In this document: positions 1 through 9,761 of the stretch, piece after piece | Numbering within the stretch: the first letter of the stretch is position 1 | Layout: each line of letters begins with the position of its first letter | DNA from: Tubiluchus corallicola | Taxonomy: Eukaryota; Priapulida; Priapulimorpha; Priapulimorphida; Tubiluchidae | Reading direction: 5' to 3' | Length of the DNA: 34,237 bases | Assembly (NCBI GenBank): GCA_030141605.1 | Contig: JAQGDQ010001572.1 | Location: 1-34,237 of the forward strand | The notes under the pieces: generated by a model | The model's input: the letters and a program-made list of their open reading frames with translations, nothing else | Database searches by the model: none | Told to the model about the DNA's origin: nothing | Program-made: the position numbers and the translations under genes

Positions 1-955
1 ACAAATAACCAAGAGGTCTTTGTCTACTAAATAAAACCAAACAGAACAAAGTGATATGAAATACAACAGGACAGAAGAAAACGATATTAAATAGAACAGT
101 GTGGAACATCATTATATGACATGGAACAGGGTGGGACAAACACAAATAACCAAGAGGTCTTTGTCTACTAAATAAAACCAAACAGAACAAAGTGATATGA
201 AATACAACAGGACAGAACAAAACGATATTAAATAGAACAGTGTGGAACATCATTATATGACATGGAACAGGGTGGGACAAACACAAATAACCAAGAGGTC
301 TTTGTCTACTAAATAAAACCAAACAGAACAAAGTGATATGAAATACAACAGGACAGAACAAAACGATATTAAATAGAACAGTGTGGAACATCATTATATG
401 ACATGGAACAGGGTGGAACAAACACAAATAACCAAGAGGTCTTTGTCTACTAAATAAAACCCAACAGAACAAAGTGATATGAAATACAACAGGACAGAAG
501 AAAACGATATTAAATAGAACAGTGTGGAACATCATTATATGACATGGAACAGGGTGGGACAAACACAAATAACCAAGAGGTCTTTGTCTACTAAATAAAA
601 CCCAACAGAACAAAGTGATATGAAATACAACAGGACAGAAGAAAACGATATTAAATAGAACAGTGTGGAACATCATTATATGACATGGAACAGGGTGGAA
701 CAAACACAAATAACCAAGAGGTCTTTGTCTACTAAATAAAACCAAACAGAACAAAGTGATATGAAATACAACAGGACAGAAGAAAACGATGTTAAATAGA
801 ACAGTGTGGAACATCATTATATGACATGGAACAGGGTGGAACAAACACAAATAACCAAGAGGCCTTTGTCTACTAAATAAAACCAAACAGAACAAAGTGA
901 TATGAAATACAACAGGACAGAAGAAAACGATATTAAATAGAACAGTGTGGAACAA
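1..955 (-). repeat. 141-bp higher-order satellite, left arm
   Basis: About 6.8 units with an exact 141-bp period (ACAAATAACC recurs at 1, 142 and 283). Each unit contains about four diverged ~30-bp subunits of the type found at 964-1400 plus a private segment containing AAGAGGTCTTTGTCTAC. Units differ by only a few SNPs. The array runs off the left edge. Confidence 0.95.
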
Positions 956-1400
956 AATGATACTTAATAAGGACATTGTGAAACAAAATGATATGAAATG
1001 GAAGGTCGAACAAAATGATATTGAATAGCGACAAGGTGGAACATCATTATATGAAATGGAACAGGGTGGAACAAAATGACATTGAATAGGACGGGCTGAA
1101 ACAAAATGATATGAAATTGAACAAGGAGGAACAAAATGATGTGAAATGGAACAAGGTAGAACAAAATTATATGAAATGGAACAGAATGGAACAAAATGAC
1201 ATTGAATAGGACCGGGTGGAACAATATTATATGAAATGGAACATGGTGGAAAAAATAATGTGAAATGGAACAACGTGTAACAAAATGATATAAAATGGAA
1301 CAAGTGGGAACAAAATGATATGAAGTGGAACAGGGCGGAACAAAATGATATAAAATTGAACAGCGTGGAAGAAAATGATATGAAATGAAACACAGCACAT
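955..1400 (-). repeat. ~30-bp minisatellite, left arm
   Basis: Irregular 28-31-bp units of the form GGAACAAAATGATATGAAAT. It is continuous with the 141-bp array, whose units look like an amplified group of four of these subunits plus extra sequence. No gene is supported here; the open frames reflect the stop-poor repeat. Confidence 0.9.
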
Positions 1401-1583
1401 TGTGCAGTACTGTAGAAAAACGTGCAAATATGGCTGAAATAAAAAACTTGGCATTTATTTTTATGTCAAACTACAAATTCTAGAACTTAAGCCACGTCAA
1501 ACATCAGCAAAATTTAATCATGTATTTATAATTTCACATCGTTATTCATTATCACGTCTGAAAAGCAAATTATTACGGCAGAA
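1400..1583. other. Unclassified stretch, left arm
   Basis: AT-rich sequence between the minisatellite and the pentamer tract. I see no gene or repeat structure. The mirror in the right arm (about 19141-19345) shows more divergence than the inner arms. Confidence 0.5.
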
Positions 1584-1838
1584 ATAGAACAGAACAGAAC
1601 AAAACAGAACACAAACGAGCAGAAGAGAACAGAGCAAGACAGACGAAAAGACAAACAACGCCAAAAATAAATGAAGAAACAAAAACAGAACAAAACACAA
1701 GAGCAGAGCAGAACAGAACATTGTAGAACATAGCGTAACAGAACACAGCAGAAACAGAACAGACCAGCAGGGCAGAGCAGAACAGAGCAGAAAAAGCACA
1801 ACAGAACAGAACAAGAGCAGAACAGAACAACACAGAAT
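1584..1838 (-). repeat. (AGAAC)n pentamer tract, left arm
   Basis: Degenerate pentanucleotide repeat based on CAGAA/AGAAC, interrupted by a short non-repeat stretch near 1650-1680. The mirror tract in the right arm differs in length and substitutions. Confidence 0.85.
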
Positions 1839-1850
1839 AGAGAGAACGAC

Positions 1851-2147
1851 CAGGGGCGTAGCCAGGTTCTAAAGTTAGGGGGAGCAACCACACAAAAAAG
1901 ACGCCATGTCATATAAATCAATAATACGTTTGGTTATGCCACAGCAGACAGTAACAGCCTGAGGCATGAATATATTTTAATAACTAGATTTGTGGATCCT
2001 TGGTTCAATCAGTCAACTTTGACAACTGAGTTGCATAAATTCACGTTGTTAAGTCGTTGAAGCAACTTGTTGAAAAAGCGGCAATCTTGAAAACTGTCCT
2101 CCGGGAAGAAGGTTAGTCCTCTTGCTATCCTATTAGCTACGCCACTA
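1851..2147. mobile_element. MITE candidate with GGCGTAGC termini, left arm
   Basis: One end reads CAGGGGCGTAGCCAGG and the other, read inverted, AGTGGCGTAGCTAATAGG, giving short imperfect terminal inverted repeats about 297 bp apart. It has no coding capacity, as expected for a non-autonomous DNA transposon. Superfamily unknown; target-site duplication not clear. Confidence 0.6.
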
Positions 2148-2824
2148 AACACAATACAGCCTGGACAAACTAATGTGCTTAAAATATTTTGACTGGTGTT
2201 AATGAATCACTAGAAACTTAGTTCAAAAGACATTACGATGTAAGAGTAGCAAGCATTCTTTACCTACTAATAATATACATATTGATTACCTGAGGTCCTA
2301 TTCACTGTCAGTCAAATCTGCGCATGCGTATGATTAGACGGTCTCTAGATACATTTGAAAGAACCACAGGTCTATCCTATTCTGGCTATTGGAGTAAAAA
2401 TCTACAGGCAAACCTGTAATTAATACTGATGTAATTATACTGCATTCAGTTATATAGATTTAACAAGCAAGTAGGTATAGGAGTGATCAAAACTAGGTTA
2501 CATAAAGTGGCATGCAGTATGCGGATGCGTTTTGTTGTGCGGAATAGACAAAATCGGTTTATATTGTTTTCGATGCACCTGTTTATGCAGCCTGCGCATG
2601 CGTTAGTGTTTTTCTGCAGTTATTCTTTTTGTCTTTCTGAAAAATCAGTTTTTATTGATTCTCTTCCGCGGGTTTATCCGTATTAGAAAATGCATCCGCA
2701 TCCGCATTAACATAAACGCCACTTAACTATGATGAAATGTAACGAATGTATATGTCTTCAAGGAATTCTACTTGACCACCATGCTGGATGTATTTCTGGT
2801 TTGTAATTGCGGTTGCGATACTCG

Positions 2825-2828
<4 letters not shown>
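2148..2828. other. Unclassified sequence, left arm
   Basis: No gene, RNA or tandem repeat is supported. There are short recurrences of GCGGATGCG / CGCATCCGCAT near 2520-2710. The stretch is present almost unchanged, inverted, at about 17870-18540. Confidence 0.5.
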
Positions 2829-2908
<80 letters not shown>

Positions 2909-2928
2909 TTTCTCTCTCTCTCTCTCTA
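2829..2928 (+). repeat. (CT)n microsatellite, left arm
   Basis: About 100 bp of nearly pure CT dinucleotides with rare interruptions near the 3' side. Mirror at about 17762-17860 (GA). Confidence 0.97.
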
Positions 2929-3000
2929 AGCAAATTTAGGAAAACCAGGCCTAAAACCAACCGAAGCAGCACCTTATTCGTTTGAATCAAAAAAAGCATA

Positions 3001-3282
<282 letters not shown>

Positions 3283-3434
3283 CAGAGGCGGGCACCTTTA
3301 TAGGCTGCAAAGTCTATTTTGCAGTAACGCTGATCTTTTAGTTGTCTTTTCCTACTTTAATGTCTTTATTTGTCTTTATCCTGTATTCCATGCATTCGTT
3401 TACTAGATTTCTAATTTCTAGCAATCTTTCATTT

Positions 3435-3665
3435 TCACTGTTCGTTAATATATCTGAGTTTTTTTCCATATCTGTCACATCTAAGCATATGTTCAGTAGT
3501 ATCATCATCTTCCCCACACACTGGGCATAATAACTGATGCTTAAACTCATTCTTGTAGTTTTCTTTAACTTTAATCATATTCAGTCTTATTTTCAATATA
3601 TCTTTAACCTCTTCTGACTTGCATGTGTCTATGTAATTTTGTCGTTTCCACTCGGTATGTTTTAA
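3435..3665 (-). pseudogene. Non-LTR retrotransposon RT C-terminal fragment, left arm
   Basis: Reading the minus strand from 3665 to a stop at 3435 gives 76 codons resembling the C-terminal end of LINE reverse transcriptases. A basic helical stretch (EVKDILKIRLNMIKVKENYK) is followed by the zinc-knuckle-like CPVCGEDDDTTEHMLRC, a C-x2-C-x8-H-x4-C pattern typical of that position. An in-frame stop sits directly upstream and no endonuclease or polymerase core is present, so this is a dead fragment. Exact clade cannot be assigned by eye. Confidence 0.7.
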
Positions 3666-3778
3666 TCAACCGCGACATAATGGTCAATAAACTATTATGT
3701 AGTTTAGTAACTCTATTTCCGTTGTAATTATCGTAATTATATTTGAACAGGAACTTGGGGGTACAGACTTTCAATAAT

Positions 3779-3971
3779 GCTACAAATAATACTAATACTA
3801 TGATGGCAACGTTTCAGCACTTATCGCACAGTGCACAGGTATATGCAGTCATACTGCAACTAAATAACTGCACTAGTACATTCAATTGCAGTATCACTGC
3901 ATATAAAACTATGCAATGAGCAATTAATGCTGAAACTTTACCATCTTACTCTTCGTAGTATTTTTAAAGCA
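3779..3971. mobile_element. Small foldback / MITE candidate, left arm
   Basis: Two roughly 75-nt halves are imperfect reverse complements: GATGGCAACGTTTCAGC from about 3802 pairs with the complement of GCTGAAACTTTACCATC ending near 3950. A second matching block contains ATATGCAGT...ATACTGCAA. The whole 190-bp unit could fold into a long hairpin. No coding capacity. A hairpin-forming MITE is most likely. Confidence 0.65.
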
Positions 3972-4000
3972 TAACTGTATTTGATAATTCCTAGTTATAA

Positions 4001-4075
4001 TCAATCAATCAATCAATCTATTTATTTCACTCCAGCAATACATATACAATGCATCAACATACAATGTTATTGAAA
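4001..4075 (-). repeat. (ATTG)n tail with a retroelement-like 3' end, left arm
   Basis: On the minus strand the sequence reads GGAGTGAAATAAATAGATTG followed by a few ATTG repeats. Many LINE/SINE 3' ends have a similar short-repeat tail after an AATAAA-like motif. I cannot delimit the element. Confidence 0.4.
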
Positions 4076-4169
4076 AAAAGAAACAGTATAGGTAAAAAAA
4101 CGTTGATGAAGTCAAATTAACCAAATAAAAGAGTTGCTGTATGACACCTTGAAAGCTTGGCTTGTTAAG

Positions 4170-4640
4170 GTGGCAGAAATGAGTGAATGAAAGAATGGTT
4201 AGGGTTAGTAGACATGATGGAATGGAAAAATAGTAAGATTAGGGATAGGAAGAAGGAAGAGAGGAGAGGATGAGTGAATGGAAGAATGGTTAGGGCTAGT
4301 AGACATGATGGAATGGAAAAAATAGTAAGACTAGGGATAGGAAGAAGGAAAGGAGGAGAGGATGAGTGAATGAACGAATGGTTAGGGTTAGTAGACATGA
4401 TGGAATGGAAAAAATAGTAAGACTAGGGATAGGAAGAAGGAAAGGAGGAGAGGATGAGTGAATGAACGAATGGTTAGGGTTAGTAGACATGATGGAATGG
4501 AAAAAATAGTAAGATTAGGGATAGGAAGAAGGAAAGGAGGGGAGGATGAGTTAATGAAAGAATGGTTAGGGTTAGTAGACATGATGGAATGGAAAAAATA
4601 GTAAGATTAGGGATAGGAAGAAGGAAAAGAGGAGAAGAAA
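4170..4640 (-). repeat. 92-bp tandem array, left arm
   Basis: About five units with a 92-bp period, each with GGTTAGGGTTAGTAGACATG, a GGAATGGAAAAA segment and a purine-rich GGAAGAAGGAAAGGAGG stretch. The short open frames across it are by-products of the repeat. Confidence 0.93.
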
Positions 4641-5446
4641 CGATAATGCATAATAGTTGTAAGGCGATAATGCACATGATAACGTAAAATTATATTCTTG
4701 TGTAATATATACATTTATGTACTTATTTTTATATATTTACGTAATTTATATTTAAGAAAAGTAGATAATAAATTGCAATTACAAATTACAAGGTCAAGAT
4801 TTCGATTTACTTTAGTGATTCCATTTTACACAGAACAAAAGTAGCGAACAAAATTACATCTACAAAGTTTTTTTAGATGAATTAACAGGTACAGCCTGTA
4901 AACTAACCTTGTTTAATGAATAATATGTTCTCACAGAAATATCAGTGCCACGCGTTGTAGACAGCCAGCCACCTCAGGTTACGTAAAGTCATAAACTAGG
5001 AAATACAGCACGTTGACTTTTTCTTACTTTTTCACTATAAAATTGTCTCTAAAACCACTTTAGAAGACACATACTTATACTCTGACGACGCTCAAATCTA
5101 TCAGCTCACTTTCCATATTGAAAGAATGGGCAGCTGAGCTCATTAATTCTCCCAAACTTAGGATAAAAGGCCGGTCGGACACGGAAGACAAACTCGCTTG
5201 GTTAATCACAGGTCCATACCCCCCGTGTGCAGTCAGCTGAAACATACTGTACAGCACGATTAGACCGCTGTATTATGTACGATAGGGGTGAGGCAGGTCA
5301 ATGTTCTACTTTTTGGCTCTGAACGCATAAACAATTGTTGAGTTTCAAACAGACACATTTCTGTTTCAATCCAAGTCTAGTACTGACTATGGTTAGCGGA
5401 AGGTAGCTAATTATAATGAAATTTAAAGGAAAGAAAGGGTCAATCA
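4641..5446. other. Unclassified sequence, left arm
   Basis: AT-rich in its first third, then mixed. A frame of about 60 codons at 5075-5257 (minus) is kept in both arms, but arm identity alone explains that. It lacks recognisable domains and I do not call it a gene. Arm-to-arm SNPs are visible, for example near 5277 and 5314. Confidence 0.5.
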
Positions 5447-6557
5447 GTTGTTTAGTTTATTTTACTAATATAAATCAGAACAGGTCACTCAGTATGTTTG
5501 GTTTATTTTACTAATATAAATCAGAACAGGTCACTCAGTATGTTTGGTTTATTTTACTAATATAAATCAGAACAGGTCACTCGGTATGTTTGGTTTGTTT
5601 CACTAATATAAATCAGAACTGGTCACTCAATATGTTTGGTTTATTTTACTAATATAAATCAGAACGGGTCACTCAGTATGTTTGGTTTATTTTACTAATA
5701 TAAATCAGAACAGGTCACTCAGTATGATTGGTTTATTTTACTAATATAAATCAGAACAGGTCACTCAGTATGATTGGTTTATTTTACTAATATAAATCAG
5801 AACAGGTCACTCAGTATGTTTGGTTTATTTTACTAATATAAATCAGAACAGGTCAATCAGTATGTTTGGTTTATTTTACTAATATAAATCAGAACAGGTC
5901 ACTCAGTATGTTTGGTTTATTTTACTAATATAAATCAGAACAGGTCACTCAGCGTGTTTAGTTTATTTTACTAATATAAATCAGAACAGGTCACTCTGTA
6001 TGTTTAGTTTATTTTACTAATATAAATCAGAACAGGTCACTCAGTATGTTTAGTTTATTTTACTAATATAAATCAGAACAGGTCACTCAGTATGTTTAGT
6101 TTATTTTACTAATATAAATCAGAACAGGTCACTCAGTATGTTTAGTTTATTTTACTAATATAAATCAGAACAGGTCACTCGGTATGTTTAGTTTATTTTA
6201 CTAATATAAATCAGAACAGGTCACTCGGTATGTTTAGTTTATTTTACTAATATAAATCAGAACAGGTCACTCGGTATGTTTAGTTTATTTTACTAATATA
6301 AATCAGAACAGGTCACTCAGTATGTTTGGTTTATTTTACTAATATAAATCAGAACAGGTCACTCAGTATGTTTGGTTTATTTTACTAATATAAATCAGAA
6401 CAGGTCACTCAGTATGTTTGGTTTATTTTACTAATATAAATCAGAACAGGTCACTCGGTATGTTTAGTTTATTTTACTAATATAAATCAGAACAGGTCAC
6501 TCGGTATGTTTAGTTTATTTTACTAATATAAATCAGAACAGGTCACTCGGTATGTTT
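5447..6557 (+). repeat. 46-bp satellite array, left arm
   Basis: About 24 head-to-tail copies of a 46-bp unit containing TTTATTTTACTAATATAAAT and CAGAACAGGTCACTC. Units are nearly identical, with a few recurring variants (CAGTATG/CGGTATG, TTTGG/TTTAG) that cluster in runs, as expected from local duplication. The right arm array has about 30 copies. Confidence 0.96.
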
Positions 6558-6847
6558 ATCTAAAACATAAATTTAAAATATACTACCTCTGATTAGAATA
6601 TTTCAGGTGTGATGATTGTCGTCATTCGCTTGAAAATTACGACGTAACTGGGAGACTTCGTGACTTTTCGTAAGCGCCTCGTGGCTTTCCGCAATCGCGC
6701 CTGCTTTAAGTATTCAAACTTCTGCAGCTCACTAATATTCACGCAGAAATGTTAACAAAATTAGCTACATAATTCTTCAGTAAAAACTTATTATACTTTT
6801 GATAAAGATTGGCAGCGCGCTTTTTTTCTTCAAGACGAATGATAATC
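6558..6847. other. Unique sequence between arrays, left arm
   Basis: Mixed-composition sequence with no supported gene. The mirror stretch at about 13517-13800 is very similar. Confidence 0.5.
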
Positions 6848-7150
6848 GTTCTGTGAAACGTATTACAGCCAGCTCTGTTTCATGTGCAACTGACAGCAAC
6901 ATATCATGATATCATTCTGTGACGTGTAATGCAGCCAGCTCTGTTTCATGTGCAATTGACAGCAACATATCATGATATCATTCTGTGACGCGTATTACAG
7001 CCAGCTCTGTTTCATGTGCAACTGACAGCAACATATCATGATATCATTCTGTGAAACGTAATGCAGTCAGCTCTGTTTCATGTGCAATTGACAGCAACGT
7101 ATCATGATATCATTCTGTGACGTATATTACAGCCAGCGCTGTTTCATGTT
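6848..7150 (+). repeat. 66-bp tandem array, left arm
   Basis: About 4.5 units with a 66-bp period (CTGTGA at 6851, 6917, 6983). Each carries CAGCCAGCTCTGTTTCATG and the perfect 12-bp palindrome ATATCATGATAT. The mirror array at 13212-13516 has matching units with SNPs. Confidence 0.93.
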
Positions 7151-7273
7151 GAGAAAATTTCACCACAATTTGCTGTGCTCTTCGACGGGAACGTCTATTT
7201 AATTTAACTCTAGATAAAAATACATGACGAGACGTATATAATGTTTAGCAAACAAAAATAGGCAACTACTAAT

Positions 7274-7689
7274 TTAAGGGAAGACTGGACGATTGTTTAG
7301 ACTCAATCTCATTTTACTTAACTGCCCAAAATGTACATTTTCTTGCCTATAAAAGTTAGCAATTGTTTCATATACTTGAACAGTTAGCTTAGAAGGTTAA
7401 TTAACGCAACCGAACACAACTATTGCGTACGTCAGAAACAAACAACAGTTTGTGCAATGGTAGGCACGTTCCCTTGCGCGTCAAGCACGTTTGCATAAGT
7501 GTTACTGCTTAAACGCGTGATGTCACGAAAATAGGCTCTACGTCGTCAGAAACTAACACTGCAATTCATAGAGCATGCTACCGCCTTCTATTTGTCACGC
7601 GAATGTGACAAAAAGGCGCCGTTGCCAATCTTAGTAGATTCACTGAGCCGTAGCTTTGAAAGTTTAACGAAATTTGAATTTCCGAGGTA

Positions 7690-7690
<1 letters not shown>
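7274..7690 (+). mobile_element. TTAA-flanked MITE, 5' part, left arm
   Basis: Begins TTAAGGGAAGACTGGACG. The next ~400 bp align over most of their length with 27200-27580 in GALNT intron 3, sharing blocks such as TTTTCTTGCCTATAAAAGTT, TGATGTCACGAAAAT and CACGCGAATGTGA. The intron copy ends with the inverted form of this terminus followed by TTAA, so the termini are inverted repeats at TTAA sites, as in piggyBac-like MITEs. Here the far end is missing and an ATT microsatellite follows. Confidence 0.7.
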
Positions 7691-7722
<32 letters not shown>

Positions 7723-7773
7723 TGTTATTATCATTATTATTATTATTGTTGTTGTTGTTATTGTTATTGTTAT
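7689..7773 (+). repeat. (ATT)n/(GTT)n microsatellite, left arm
   Basis: About 85 bp of ATT repeats grading into GTT and back. It begins exactly where homology to the intronic TTAA element stops. Confidence 0.93.
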
Positions 7774-7980
7774 TACTTAAAATGCCAAGTTACAATTAAT
7801 TGATCCAAATGGAATGCTCAAAAAGTGAACACTTGGTGGCAGCACCCCATGTCACTGTAAATTAGAAAAAAATTGTAAAAGGAAACAAAATGGCAGAGGA
7901 AAAAACTGAACAAAGAAAATAATGTAAAATAAGAAAACCTGCTATAACAGTTGCCAGTTTTTCGATACCGACTGATATTA
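7774..7980. other. Unclassified A-rich stretch, left arm
   Basis: No feature recognised. It differs from its mirror at several bases near 7895-7920. Confidence 0.4.
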
Positions 7981-8148
7981 TCAATCAATCAATCAATCAA
8001 TACTAATAGCTGATACTCATATATCACCAACTATCAATTAATCAATCAATCAATACTAATAGCTGATACTCATATTTCACCAACTATCAATTAATCAATC
8101 AATCAATACTAATAGCTGATACTCATATATCACCAACTATCAATCACA
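7981..8148 (+). repeat. 53-bp triplicate with CAAT tracts, left arm
   Basis: Three units with a 53-bp period (TACTAATAGCTGATACTCAT at 8001, 8054, 8107) separated by short (CAAT)n runs. Confidence 0.9.
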
Positions 8149-8542
8149 TGCAGTGACACCAGGAGATTATAAGGATTAGAGTTTCGTTCTCAGTGCATTT
8201 AAGAAGCATTAATCAAAGACAGGTAGCTGTAGATTTGCAGGTAAATAAACACCTGAGTAGATGTTTTATACACCTGGTGAAAGAACGTATCTGTGCACAT
8301 TAATCCCTGCATAAAGTGGTGAGAATGTCACCGTTGTAGCTCGTGAACTGACTGTAGTGTTCAAACATGTTATGGTTAGTGATGTGAAAGACTAACTCAC
8401 CAACGGCAAGTTAATGAAGGCAACAAGTTATTGAACACGGATACGGCAAACTCAGAGATAATTTTCAAATGTGCAGTGTCAATTTTTAACAAGAAATTCG
8501 ATGAAACAATGAAAGATATGGGTAACACACTTGACAGAAATA
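8149..8542 (+). other. Upstream region of the left glycosyltransferase gene
   Basis: I cannot identify a clear promoter or an exon. A small indel plus SNPs near 8361-8375 is the last difference between the arms going inward. ATGs at 8509 and 8518 open a frame that overlaps the glycosyltransferase start and stops at 8646, so either translation is dampened by an upstream ORF or the real 5' UTR is spliced. Confidence 0.4.
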
Positions 8543-9751
8543 ATGACACAAAAAATGTTGAAGAAAATGATAAAAACGAAGAAAGTAACAACGGTAGTTT
8601 TAGTGATCGGCGTCGTTTTGTTCAGCGTTTCCATGGTGATTACTAGCTTATTTAATGCGCAAATCGGTGCAGCCAAGTTTGATAAAAAGCGTGATGCTCA
8701 TCCAGCCCTGGAAGAAGTGGACAAACAGACGATCGCAACTGACGATGACCGCAAAATCGCAGAAGATGATATCGTTGTGAAAGACTGGCATGGAAGTAGG
8801 AAAAGCAAAGATAAGAATGATGGATTAAAAACATACAATGCTGCAGTTCACAGAAGAGTGAAAGATAATTACAAATTGGATGGCAAAACAAGTGAAGACA
8901 GACAAAAAATAATGAACAATGATGTCGTCAATGAAGATAGCGAAGTGCTTATAAATGAACCAAAGAAATGTGCCAAGAAAAACGTGGATGTTCTTGTGGC
9001 CGTCACGTCTGCTCCAAACCATGAAGGTTTTAGGAATAGGCAAGCAGTGCGCCAGACTTGGGGAAGTCTAGGTGGAGGATCCACAGCTACTGTGTTCATT
9101 CTTGGCTGCACAAGTAACAGGACAGCTATGCATGAAGTCAAGGTTGAAAGTCACAAATTTCGCGATGTCATACTAGGTGACTTTGTCGACAGTTACGCAA
9201 ACTTGACAAGGAAGACGTTCTTCCTCCTGAACTGGGCAATCTCAGTTTGCAAAGAGGCACAATACGTCTTCAAAACGGATGACGATGTGTTCCTCAACGT
9301 GGAAGCCCTCGAATCCAGTTTACATGGCTTCCCAAAGCGGAAGCTCATTGTCGGTTTTCTGAACAATAACAGCCGGGTAGTCCACTCGCCAATGTCCAAA
9401 TGGAACGTGCCGAAGGAGATCTGGAACGCAGCCACTTTTCCACCGTATGCTGTCGGATTAGGATACGTCCTGTCCATGGATGTGGCGACGCTTTTGCACG
9501 AACAAGCGAGATACGAACCGTTCGCGGACGTGGAGGACGCCTTCATTACCGGAATTCTTCCGCATAAGTTAAACATAACGAGACGCCACAGTGGCAAGTT
9601 TGGGAACTATCTGACGCAAAGAAGGTTTCCGTGTGAACTGCACACGTACATCACAACTCATGTACAGAGTACAGAGAAACTCAGACAATACTGGAAGACG
9701 TATAAGCGCAGTACACCAGAAAACTGTAGAGACTTGGGCGATTACTTATAA
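8543..9751 (+). CDS. GT31 beta-1,3-glycosyltransferase (B3GALT/B3GNT-like), left copy
   Basis: Likely transfers galactose or GlcNAc in beta-1,3 linkage to glycans in the Golgi. The 402 codons run from the first in-frame ATG (8543) to TAA, on one exon, as in many GT31 genes. Residues 1-14 are a basic cytoplasmic tail, 15-37 a membrane anchor (type II), about 38-145 a charged stem, and the rest the catalytic domain. Family motifs in order: RNRQAVRQTWG (164-174), FILG (185-188), DSY..NLT (216-222), the metal-binding KTDDDVF (244-250), a PPYAVGLGYVLS block (300-311) and the acidic EDAF (331-334). Sequons at N192, N220, N275 and N344. Length is usual for the family. The stop lies only about 10 bp before a satellite-bearing element, and no AATAAA was seen before the palindrome centre. 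Donor and acceptor sugars cannot be told from sequence. Confidence 0.88.
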   Translation: MTQKMLKKMIKTKKVTTVVLVIGVVLFSVSMVITSLFNAQIGAAKFDKKRDAHPALEEVDKQTIATDDDRKIAEDDIVVKDWHGSRKSKDKNDGLKTYNAAVHRRVKDNYKLDGKTSEDRQKIMNNDVVNEDSEVLINEPKKCAKKNVDVLVAVTSAPNHEGFRNRQAVRQTWGSLGGGSTATVFILGCTSNRTAMHEVKVESHKFRDVILGDFVDSYANLTRKTFFLLNWAISVCKEAQYVFKTDDDVFLNVEALESSLHGFPKRKLIVGFLNNNSRVVHSPMSKWNVPKEIWNAATFPPYAVGLGYVLSMDVATLLHEQARYEPFADVEDAFITGILPHKLNITRRHSGKFGNYLTQRRFPCELHTYITTHVQSTEKLRQYWKTYKRSTPENCRDLGDYL

Positions 9752-9761
9752 CGAAATTTGT

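Noticed and set aside
4001-4075. A complete SINE or LINE 3' end joined to the RT fragment at 3435-3665
   Set aside because: On the minus strand the ATTG tail lies upstream of the RT fragment, so the two cannot belong to one element in order.
5075-5257. A 60-codon frame kept in both arms
   Set aside because: The arms are nearly identical anyway, so conservation carries no weight. No domain; the in-frame ATG gives a shorter peptide.
9193-9597. A 134-codon antisense frame within the glycosyltransferase gene
   Set aside because: Antisense shadow of the GT31 catalytic domain, with no signals of its own.
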